From contig RBNI01004116.1 of NCBI GenBank assembly GCA_003990745.1, forward strand, positions 1-14,619: 14,619 nucleotides of DNA, in the 5' to 3' direction. Numbering within the stretch: position 1 is the stretch's first letter; every line of letters begins with the position of its first letter. A program made the translations under genes and the position numbers. Shown in pieces: positions 1 through 7,508 of the stretch. Source of the stretch: Jimgerdemannia flammicorona. Lineage: Eukaryota; Mucoromycota; Endogonomycetes; Endogonales; Endogonaceae. The notes beneath the pieces were generated by a model. It did no database searches. It was not told the origin of the DNA and saw nothing but the letters and a program-made list of their open reading frames with translations.

Positions 1-104
1 TTCTGAATCTGGGTTATCTGCTGTTCAATAGAAAATTCCTCTGGCTGGTTCTCTGAGCTGAGCCTTGTAGATAGCAATTTTTCTTTTATCTGAGAGATTC
101 CTCA

Positions 105-118
105 GGGCTGCAATTCCT

Positions 119-120
<2 letters not shown>
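105..120. repeat. Target-site duplication, left copy (16 bp)
   Basis: The sequence gggctgcaattccttc stands immediately left of the poly(T) run and is identical to 1616-1631. Read on the minus strand it encodes E-G-I-A-A of the gag frame in both copies, so one copy is the original site and the other arose on insertion. Confidence 0.88.
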
Positions 121-150
<30 letters not shown>

Positions 151-168
151 CTATAGGCTGTAGCCTCA

Positions 169-174
169 TTTATT
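169..174 (-). terminator. Polyadenylation signal of the retroposed element
   Basis: AATAAA on the minus strand lies 18 nt before the poly(A) tail that starts at 150. That is the spacing expected for a pol II transcript that was cleaved, polyadenylated and then reverse-transcribed. Confidence 0.7.
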
Positions 175-429
175 AACTATCTATAACATGCCACATATCC
201 TCATACAACATCAGTAGCCCCATTCCACCCCAATCTCAACCCATCTTCACCCTTACCCAGCCTTGCATCTTTAGGGTGTGAGTTGCGACCTCACTGCCCA
301 AGTAACTAGATCCTCCTACCTGGTCTGCTCCACTCAGTGGGTATGGGTTGTGAGCCCCAACCACCTCAAGTACTTGGCATCTAGTGCACCTGACCTACCC
401 CTATTAGTGCCTCCTGTCTTGCCCATCTA

Positions 430-1570
430 GTCTGTCTTGCCCATCTTGTCTGCCTGTATTGCCCATGTTGCCCATATTGCCCATCTTGCCTATCTTGCCT
501 GTCTTGTCCACCTTGCCCATCTTGCCTGCCCATGTTGCCTATGTCCCGTGTTGCCCATGTTGCCCATGTTGCCCATGTTGCCCATTTTGCCCATTTTGCC
601 CATCTTGCCCATGTCGCCTGTCTTGCCTGTCTTGCTCACCCATATTGCTCATGTTGCTCATGTTGCCATCTTGTCATCTTGCCCATCTTACCCATCTTAC
701 CCATCTTGCCCATCTTGCCTGTCTTGCCCACCCATGTTGCCCATGTTGCCTGTATTACCTGTGTTGCCTGTGTTGCCCATGTTATCTGTTTTGCCCATTT
801 TGCCCATCATGCCTATGTCGCCTGTCTTGCTGTCTGCCCATCTTGCCCATGTCACCCATCTTGCCATCTTGCCCGTCTTGCCCATCTTGCCCATCTTGCC
901 CACCCATGTTGCCTGTGTTGCCTGTGTTGCCTGTGTTGCCTGTATTGCCCATGTTGCCTGTGTTACCCATGTTGCCTGTATTACCCATGTTGCCCACCCA
1001 TATTGCCTGCCCATGTTGCCTGCCTGTGTTGCCTGCCCATGTTGCCTGTGTTGCCCGTGTTGCCCGCCTGTGTTGTCTGTATTACCCGTGTTGCCTATTT
1101 TGCCTGTTTTGCCCATCTTGCCCATATTGCCTGTCTTGCTGTCTGCCCATCTTGCCCATATTGCCCATCTTGCCATCTTGCCATCTTACCCATCTTGCCC
1201 ATCTTGCCTGTCTTGCCCATCTTGCCCGTCTTGCCCATCTTGCCCATCTTGCCCATCTTGCCCATGTCGCCCATCTTGTTATCTTGCTGTCTTGCCCATC
1301 TTGCCTGTCTTGCCCGTCTTGCCCATCTTGCCTGTCTTGCCTGCCCATGTTGCTCGTGTTGCCTGTGTTGCCTGTGTTGCCCCCCGTATTGCCCATGTTG
1401 CCCGTGTTGCCCACCTGTATTGCCTGTGTTGCCTGTGTTGCCCATTTTGCCCATTTTGCCCATGTCACCTGTCTTGTTGTCTGCCTGTCTTATCTATGTC
1501 ACCTGTCTTGCCATCTTGCCATCTTGCCCGTCTTGTCCACCTGTGTTGCCTGTGTTGCTGTGTTGCCCCT
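430..1570. repeat. Degenerate 9-bp minisatellite (plus-strand unit close to cccatcttg)
   Basis: There are more than 100 head-to-tail units of 9 bp. On the minus strand they read CAA-N-A-(TG/CA/CG)-GG variants such as CAAGATGGG, CAACATGGG, CAACACAGG, CAATACAGG and CAAAATGGG. Because 9 is a multiple of 3 and the unit lacks stops, several frames on both strands stay open for hundreds of codons. They give peptides such as (N-T-G)n, (K-M-G)n and Cys/Pro/Leu-rich runs. I treat these as artefacts, not genes. Variant units are clustered: a signature with two TTTTG-type units followed by an ATGTCG or ATGTCA unit and TGTCTTG recurs at 581, 786, 1095 and 1441, giving a higher-order repeat of uneven length (about 205, 309 and 346 bp). 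Confidence 0.93.
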
Positions 1571-1615
1571 GTCTGTGTGGCTTAGCTCGCTCTGAGTGGT
1601 TTGAGCAAAAGAGGT

Positions 1616-1631
1616 GGGCTGCAATTCCTTC
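1616..1631. repeat. Target-site duplication, right copy (16 bp)
   Basis: Identical, 16 of 16, to 105-120. It marks the 5' end of the inserted minus-strand element at 1615. No mismatch has accumulated, unlike the LINE duplication further right. Confidence 0.88.
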
Positions 1632-2240
1632 AATTCCATCAAGGAATTCTCTGGGGTCTTTCTCTGGGTATCTTGCAAAAGTTGGCAATAAGGTGGCCAT
1701 TTCATCATCACTTTCTTCTGATTCTGGTTCTGGTTCAGATTCTGATTCTGATTCACTTTCTAAGCTGTTACTGGAGATAGGGGTGCTTGGGTATCTTGAG
1801 AATGGAGTTCTGGGCCTTGGAAAAAGTGGGATGAGCCTAGGTATTCTTATAGAAGCTACTTCCAACTCTGGCAGGAGTTGGGTAAAGGTTCTATTGGTAA
1901 GATTGATGGGACTGGTATGGGGTATCTGGCTGTAAGATCTTGGACTTGTGTAATAAGATCTTCTAGTTCTTGTGCAAGTTCTTCAAAATCTCCAACAGAT
2001 CCACCTGTATTGTCTGGTTGATCTGGTTGGGGATTTTGGCTTGTACTGGCTTCTGGTTCTGGTTGGGATCCTTCTGATGCTGGGTAGTTGGTAAGTCTTG
2101 ATGTGATTACTTCTCTTCCTGTCTAAATGCTGGTAATAACTAGTTCTCTTATAGTAGCAGAGGTTGGTGTTGTATCAAATGTATCCAGTTTGACTGTAGG
2201 TTCTTGTGAGCTGAAAAGTCATGTTGATTTTGAAATATTC

Positions 2241-2255
2241 CCAGTTGAGCCCCCA
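2241..2255 (-). other. Primer-binding-site-like motif of LTR element B
   Basis: On the minus strand TGGGGGCTCAACTGG lies two bases after a TGTTACA that would be the LTR 3' end (2264-2258). A TGG start (pairing with tRNA CCA-3') right after an LTR ending in CA is the standard arrangement for LTR-retrotransposon priming. TGGGGGCTC also resembles the start of retroviral tRNA-Pro-type sites. The gag frame begins just downstream (about 2219), which agrees. The primer tRNA is not proven. Confidence 0.6.
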
Positions 2256-2526
2256 AATGTAACATACCTGGCTCAATAGAGACAAATTATAAGATTGGAA
2301 GTTAATATAGTTTGGCTTGAGCCCCCAGTTACTTTATCAAAAAGTAACAAAATGTTCTAAGATTCCTGAGGTCCTTGGTATTTAGTGGTATAATAGTCAA
2401 AAGCTAGATATCTGTGAGCAGTTTCCTTACTGAGATTATTCTCTGAGTATAGTGGTGATTTGTGGGTAAATGGGTTTTCTTCTTGGGTCAACTGGGAATT
2501 GGTAGAAATTCATATGTAGTGCAATC

Positions 2527-2712
2527 TCCAAAAGTATGTAATTTCTGGGTGATGGTCTCTTATATGGTATGATGATCTCTGTATAGCACAATGATCTTCC
2601 TTATGTGTGATGGTCTGGCAATTTAGCAGTTCTCCTTATGTGATTTGTGTGGCAATCTCTGCATGATGATCTTCATATAGCATGATGATTTCCAAAAGTA
2701 TGTGATTTCTGG
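2527..2712. repeat. 22-bp direct repeat pair
   Basis: tccaaaagtatgtaatttct(gg) at 2527-2548 recurs at 2691-2712 with one A/G difference. Between the copies lie further degenerate repeats built on tgatgatct..tatag. Confidence 0.65.
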
Positions 2713-2822
2713 CAAATAACTTGGTTTAGCTCACTGGGAATAGAGGATAGTGTGGATTCTTCTGTATCAGAAATAATACTAGTGGCAGATAACTCAATAA
2801 CTCAAGCTCACTGGAAACAATG

Positions 2823-3061
2823 AATAACTCAGATGTCACAGATTCTTTCTGAATTGGTGGGCTCTTCTGGGAATACAGTGGCGTGGATTCTCTGAGAATG
2901 TGGATAACTCAAAAATGGCAAATAATGCAGATTCTTCCTGAATTGGCAGCTCTCTGGAAATACTACTCAGGTGGCATAGATTCTTCCTAAATTGGTGAAC
3001 TTCTGGGAAATAACTCAGATGGTGCAGATTCTTCCTGAATCAGTGGCTTTAACTGAGAAAT
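2823..3061. repeat. Degenerate tandem repeat, about 45-75 bp unit, four copies
   Basis: Each copy carries ataactcagatg, then a gcagattcttcctgaattgg-like core and ctctgggaaat, with copies near 2823, 2902, 2965 and 3011. Copies are diverged and unequal in length. They lie within the presumed LTR/leader. Confidence 0.6.
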
Positions 3062-3095
3062 GTGCTGGTAGCTTCTTGGAAAGGGTTTCTTGGCA

Positions 3096-3163
3096 AAGTT
3101 GCATCAAAGACTGGCTTCATTTGCATAAACAGATCACTGTGAAGTTGCATCAGAAACTGGCTT
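3096..3163. repeat. Short direct repeat pair (22 bp)
   Basis: aagttgcatcaaagactggc(tt) at 3096-3117 recurs at 3142-3163 with two transitions. It continues the series of short repeats in this leader. Confidence 0.6.
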
Positions 3164-3415
3164 GAGCAAGGTTAAAGGTTTAGTGGTTTTTACTATTATT
3201 GTAAATAATGACCTTCAGAGGACCTCAATAATCCTGATCAATGATTTCTCCTTCTAATATAATTCCTTTGGCTATCAGAAATAATCTTAATACCAGTTAT
3301 CTATAATGTTCAGATGGTATAGCAAGTGCAATTTGAAGATCAAAGATCCTAGTGATCCTAGGTCAGAGCATTGTCTAATAGGGGAGACAGAGATAATATC
3401 CTACTGATTCTTCTG

Positions 3416-3471
3416 TTTATATAAAGAGGAGATTGTGCCCAAGATGACAGTAGCTTGACTTGGATGATTGG
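3416..3471 (-). promoter_or_regulatory. CCAAT plus TATA promoter-like pair in the LTR
   Basis: On the minus strand AGCCAATCATCC (CCAAT at 3471-3467) is followed about 45 bp downstream by TTTATATAAA (3425-3416). The spacing resembles a pol II core promoter and points toward the gag of element B. The TATA motif is itself palindromic, so its direction is taken from the CCAAT box and from the gag. Confidence 0.4.
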
Positions 3472-3530
3472 CTGAGTCTTGAAGAATGATGCCTCAGTAG
3501 TTGCTACTGCAGAAGAGAACTCTATATATT

Positions 3531-4559
3531 CTGGCTTAAAGAATGGCTAATATACTTCAGTCTTTAGATTCCTTATATAGTTGAATCCAGTTTTTTCAAA
3601 TGGGTCTAAGGCTTCTATAAAGGAGAAGACAAGGTTGACTTCTTATTTGTCTTGGTATAGTTGGTAATATCAATGAATGATAGTAAGAATTTCTAATAGT
3701 AGGTCCCAAATAGAGGTCTTGTTCTTGGCTTTGCAGTCTCCTTTATGATTGATCTCTTTATATTTTCAACAAGTCCAGCAAATTTAAAGTTCTTGTAAAA
3801 TGGAATTCTTTCTCTTAACTCAGCTCTTATAGTTATCTTCACTGAGATAAACACTTCAATACTCACACCAGTAATAGGTAAAGATCTTTCTATAATTACA
3901 GTATCCTTGCTTGATAAATTTCTCATTCTGCTGTTTGATTTTCTTACTTGTTAGATATCTTTTTCAATATTTATCATAGATAAATAGAGTGATCTAGAAG
4001 GCTCAGATAATAGTATAGGTATTGTTGTTATTGCCTTTAATTATAAGAATCTCCAAAGGTTAGTAAGAGATGATCTTCTATTCTTCTTTATAGATCCTCT
4101 TGAAAATCTTTAGGGTGGAAGGTTGTGTTCATCTGAGGACCAAAACTTATTTTAACTCATTCTTGTCTTCAATTGCTAGCATTGAGACCTTTTTGAGGTC
4201 AAGGATTCAGCAGTTGCTATAATCATCTCTTAGTGAGTAGAAATGGTTATAGTATTTATACATACCTAGGTAGAAGGCTCACATAATTTAATTTTCTTTC
4301 AGAGATAGGAGTGGTTATATAAATAATCTTATAAATTCAAGTACTGCTTTTTCACTAATAGCTCAATCAATGCTTTCTTCCAGGCTTTTAATATTAATAA
4401 CTCTAACAAATATCTTCTTGACTACTTTTAGGATCTCTAGAGACATCAAAATTACTTTCTAGTTCTTATAAGAAATTAGCTTTGCTTTTATCCTCAGTAG
4501 TAGTAAGTGTATCTTCATATCTTTGTCATTCTATCTTAGAGGCCTGACTTACTTTTCTT
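3531..4559. other. AT-rich degraded sequence, no recognised gene
   Basis: The stretch is about two-thirds AT. Stops are frequent in all frames, apart from one 77-codon minus-strand ORF (3926-3693) whose product I do not recognise. By position it would be the continuation of element A beyond its protease, where a Ty3/Gypsy element carries reverse transcriptase, but I could not find an RT motif. It may instead be a different degraded element or a deletion junction. Confidence 0.5.
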
Positions 4560-4758
4560 GATCCTTTTAACTCAATTAGTATCTTGTACTTTTGTCCATA
4601 GAAGGTAAAGACTTGGAGCTATTTCTTAATATCTATATTAGCTCCAACTCAGTGCAACTAGTCAGTTTTCAAAATTAGATTATAGAAGGTCACCAGGGTT
4701 ATAACAGCTTGAGATACATTGAGACAGATCTTTCCAACTTGAATGGATGTATCTCTGA
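4560..4758 (-). pseudogene. Element A aspartic protease, C-terminal part (left of LINE)
   Basis: This is the minus-strand continuation of the protease begun at 7494-8860. From the duplication at 4758 the frame reads RDTSIQVGKICLNVSQAVIT, followed about a dozen codons later by TD-stop-LH (stop codon at 4660-4658). Retroviral-type proteases of Gypsy elements typically end with a D-W-L motif here, so the TAG is most simply TGG changed by G-to-A. The frame then runs to a TGA near 4565. No RT motif follows that I can recognise. Confidence 0.65.
4744..4758. repeat. LINE target-site duplication, left copy (15 bp)
   Basis: tggatgtatctctga directly precedes the LINE. It matches 7494-7508 except for two G/A transitions (4745 and 4749), consistent with mutation after insertion. 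Confidence 0.82.
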
Positions 4759-4773
4759 GAGGATTGGAGATTA

Positions 4774-7308
4774 ATGAGGGTGAAAATAGAGGTTGGAGAA
4801 TTACAACAGGTGCTGCAAGATGAGGAGGAGGCAAGGGTGCAGAGCTTGGCAGTACAGCTTCATTGGCAGGGTTTGGAGGAAGGGGAGAGGTCCTTTAAGT
4901 ATCTCATAAGGGCCCTTCAGGCGAGAAGAGTACAGCAAAGGTGGGAGGGGGTGCTTGACTTTGATAGTATACTGGTGTATGGTATACAAGACATTCTTAG
5001 TTCATTAAAGGAGTGATGGAGTGGATTGTGGAGTGAGGAGGAGGGTGGGGCAGATGCTGCTGCCATTGACTAGGCATTGGAGGATTGGTACTTTCCATGA
5101 ATAGATAGGCTGGGTGACTTGGTATTACCAGTACAAGAGGAAGAGATCCACCAGGTTCTTGCTATGACAACTCTGGATACAGTACCTGGAGAGGATGGTC
5201 TGCCCTGAGACTTCTGGAAGAAGATGGTAGGAGTCCCAGAAGTACTGGGTGAGATGATGGTATTGTGTGACTTTATATTACAGATAGAGAGATGGGTGGG
5301 GGAGCAGGATCTAGGGCTAGTGACATTGCTTTATAAGAACAAAGAAAGGTGAGAGGACTGGAAGAACTGGTGGCCAATTATACTGCTAGATATGGATAGA
5401 AAGTTGGTAACTAAGGTAGTGGTTGCAAGGTTACAGAAGGTGGCCCAGTAAGTCTTGGATATTGAGCAGAGGGGCTTTGTAGGAGGCCAGCTCATTAGAG
5501 ATGGCACAGTCTGGGTATATGGAGTTATTGAAGGGATATGAGCTTGTGGTCTGGATGGGTGACTGGTCTTCTTGGACCAGAAGAAGGCTTATGACTAGGT
5601 GTGACGAGTCTGGCTGGCAAAAGTATTGGATAGGACTGGGGTACTATACCAGTTCTAGTCAGCAATGATCAGCCTACTGGAAGGGAGTAGGGTTGCACTC
5701 ATATGTAACAGATATAGAGGGATATTATTTCTCCTGGATAAGGGTATACTCCAGGGAGACCCACTGTCTCTCATTCTATATGCTCTTTCTCTGGAGCCCC
5801 TAATGGATAGGATCAGGTGGAAGATAGTGGGGCTCTCTATCTTTGGAATTGAGTGGAAAGTTGGGGCCTTTGCAGATGACATGGTGGTTGGCCTGGGGTC
5901 TATTGCTGATATTGAGGAGCTCAAGAAGATAGTAGAGTGGTATGAGGAGAACTCTGGGGCTAAACTCAATTGGCACAAGTGTGAAACAATGGTGTTGAGC
6001 AATAACCTGATGGGAGGAAATGTTATCAGAACAATCATCTCTACTGATAAGATAGTGTAGTACTTGGGTATTTATTTGTCAGTATATAGGTCAGTACTAT
6101 CTAGACTTTGGTGAGAGCAGAGGGTTGGAATCTGAAGAGAGGCCCTGTAGAGCTGGGAGGGTTACCACTTGTCTCTAGTAGGGTATGTCTTGATTTTGAA
6201 TGTCTATTGGCTGCTAAAGTTGTAGTATCTGGCTTATCATCTAGACTTCCTAGCCTGGGTAGTGAAGCAATTGATAAAGCTAGCCAAGGGGTGGATCTGG
6301 GCTAGAAGAAGGAGTCAGATCAGTTGGGAGGTCTTATCCTTACTGGTGGCAAGAGGAGGGCTTGGGCTGGTCAACTTTCCAAAGAGACTATACTGCTTAA
6401 GAGCATGGTAGTTAAAGAGAGCAGTGGAGTTGAGAGGGAGTGGTTGGGTCCCTCTATTGCAGAAGGTCTGGGAGATGAGGTCCTCACCAAGAGGCTTAAC
6501 AGGAGATCTTCTATCATTGATTGGGCTTTGGAATACTGCACAACTGCGATACAAAGGCTTCTGGTGGGGAGTAGTAGAGAGAGTGCACCACATTGGAATT
6601 CATTGGCAGGGTAATGAAGGAGAGATGGCTTAGGACCCAGCAATGTAGAGATGAGACTGAGTGCTGCTGAGAGGTATTCCCTTAATTGAGTTTGACATTA
6701 GTGATGGGATAGATTGCCAAAGGAGACAAGGCCAGGATCTGTAGCCTAGCAGATAGCAGGGAGTGAATATTGGAGAAGATTGGAACTGGCATGATATGTG
6801 GACCTAGAGTACCGAGGTGAGGAGGTGGATGCCGCCAAAGTACTGAGTGATCTGGTGGTGCATGCTGAGGAGAAATATAATGCTCAACTTCTGCTTGGGT
6901 CACCTTATTGAGGGGGATTGCTTCAACTGTGAGGAGTACCATAATGTAGGGCAGAAGGAGGATATATATAGATGCCTAAACATTGGCTAGGAGAGTATGA
7001 GGTACTTAGTGACTTCTAGCAGACTATTGGGGATCATTTGGGGGTAGTGTGTAGGGAAGATGATACATGGGATCGGTGGGAGGATTTGAGGGATAGACTG
7101 GTGGGGGGGGTGGGAAAGGAGTGGCTTATCTTAGGCTGAGTTTTGGTAATATAGATGGGGCTGGTCAGTCACTGGCTATTTATTTTTGAAGATGGGAGAA
7201 GATTGAGCTTGGGGGACTGGTTGTTGCATTGGCATAGCCTTATGGAAGATGCCTTGACAGGCTGGTGGCTTGGTTGGGGGTTGTAGGGTGGTTGAAGGTG
7301 TCACTTAG
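4774..7308 (+). pseudogene. LINE reverse transcriptase ORF with many in-frame stops
   Basis: A single frame (phase of position 4774) carries recognisable LINE ORF2 content for about 845 codons. First comes a pre-RT segment with WQGLEEGERSFKYLIR. The RT domain follows: a PGEDGLP block near 5190, VFLDQKKAYD with the motif-A aspartate at 5575-5577, ILQGDPLSLILYALSLEPL near 5750-5805, and catalytic FADD at 5869-5880. Then come YLGI (6061) and the post-RT GGLGLVNFPKRL segment (near 6355). Near 6910-6980 a C-x2-C...H...C pattern (CFNCEEYH ... RC) resembles the C-terminal LINE Cys/His motif. The frame is kept throughout, and it is interrupted by numerous TAG, TGA and occasional TAA codons that fit CAG, CGA, TGG or CAA after C-to-T or G-to-A change. 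The copy is non-functional. Confidence 0.88.
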
Positions 7309-7478
7309 TAGAGAAGATCTGTAGGCAGAGTGGGGAGAGGGTGGGAGTAGTAGGTGAGAAGATAGTCTTTATTCATGATGATGCGGGGAGAGGCTCTCCT
7401 ATGGGAATTGGGTAGTGGGAGGAGATACTATAAACTTATTAATAGATTGGTAATAAATGGCAGAGTCTAAGTAACTAT

Positions 7479-7493
7479 AAAAAAAAAAAAAAA
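7479..7493 (+). other. Poly(A) tail of the LINE
   Basis: Fifteen consecutive A residues end the element immediately before the right target-site duplication and fix its 3' end and orientation. Confidence 0.85.
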
Positions 7494-7508
7494 TAGATAT
7501 ATCTCTGA
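7494..7508. repeat. LINE target-site duplication, right copy (15 bp)
   Basis: tagatatatctctga directly follows the poly(A) tail and matches 4744-4758 at 13 of 15 positions. Both differences put A here where the left copy has G. Confidence 0.82.

Larger units (their letters stand above)
121..1615 (-). mobile_element. Retroposed polyadenylated element with a 9-bp minisatellite core
   Basis: This insertion of about 1.5 kb sits in the gag of element B. On the minus strand it runs from a unique 5' segment (about 1615-1571), through the 9-bp repeat core (about 1570-430), to a unique 3' segment (about 430-151), then AATAAA (174-169) and a 30-nt poly(A) tail (150-121, seen as T on the plus strand). 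It is bounded by an identical 16-bp direct repeat. Tail, signal and duplication are the marks of target-primed reverse transcription by a LINE machinery. I see no reverse transcriptase inside, so it is non-autonomous: a SINE-like element, a LINE derivative, or a retrocopy of a repeat-bearing transcript. I could not place convincing pol III A and B boxes. The perfect duplication suggests a recent insertion. Confidence 0.8.
1..2219 (-). pseudogene. Gag region of LTR retrotransposon B, interrupted and mutated
   Basis: Read on the minus strand from the PBS side, this is the capsid-type Gag of a Ty3/Gypsy-like element, followed off the left edge by whatever lies downstream. Visible in order are a Ser/Thr/Pro/Gln-rich N-terminus, a coiled-coil-like stretch (FEELAQELEDLITQ, near 1940-2000), an apparent frameshift near 1920, an acidic Ser/Glu run (about 1700-1760), then a Gag-core-like block beginning LPTFARYPEKDPREFLDGIEG (near 1630-1690). 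That core is cut by the 121-1615 insertion and resumes in the same frame at 120 with LRNLSDKRKIAIYKAQLRE. The pattern of a proline, Phe-Leu, then Leu-Arg-x-x-Ala fits retrotransposon Gag cores. In-frame TAG near 2132 and TGA near 27 are consistent with C/G transition damage. The family is inferred; RT and integrase are not in the window. Confidence 0.7.
2258..3530 (-). repeat. Probable long LTR/leader of element B (outer end uncertain)
   Basis: The inner edge at 2258 is set by the PBS-like motif. The outer end is not resolved: I found no TG-type terminus with a matching flanking duplication. Inside are a promoter-like pair (CCAAT at 3471-3467 and TATATAAA at 3425-3416, minus strand) and several families of short degenerate direct repeats. 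No protein-coding content is evident. A second element boundary could also lie inside this interval. Confidence 0.45.
4759..7493 (+). mobile_element. 5'-truncated LINE (non-LTR retrotransposon)
   Basis: This 2.7-kb insertion lies in the protease of element A, in opposite orientation. It has one LINE ORF2-like frame, a short 3' UTR with TAATAAA (about 7450-7457), a 15-nt poly(A) tail (7479-7493) and flanking 15-bp duplications. The coding part starts in the spacer between endonuclease and reverse transcriptase, so the apurinic endonuclease domain and any ORF1 are missing. That is the normal outcome of incomplete target-primed reverse transcription. The sense strand is G-rich and C-poor. Confidence 0.88.

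Noticed and set aside
151..430. tRNA-derived SINE head with pol III A and B boxes
   Set aside because: Partial resemblances (tgggcagtgagg, ggtcgcaactc) are on the wrong end and too close together; the AATAAA signal favours a pol II transcript.
430..1570. CRISPR array
   Set aside because: Units are 9 bp head to tail with no unique spacers, and the context is eukaryotic.
437..1935. Long plus-strand ORFs of 382, 378 and 467 codons, and minus-strand N-T-G/K-M-G ORFs, as genes
   Set aside because: They are forced by the stop-free 9-bp repeat in overlapping frames on both strands. The only sequence in this span that looks like a conserved protein is the Gag fragment beyond the repeat.
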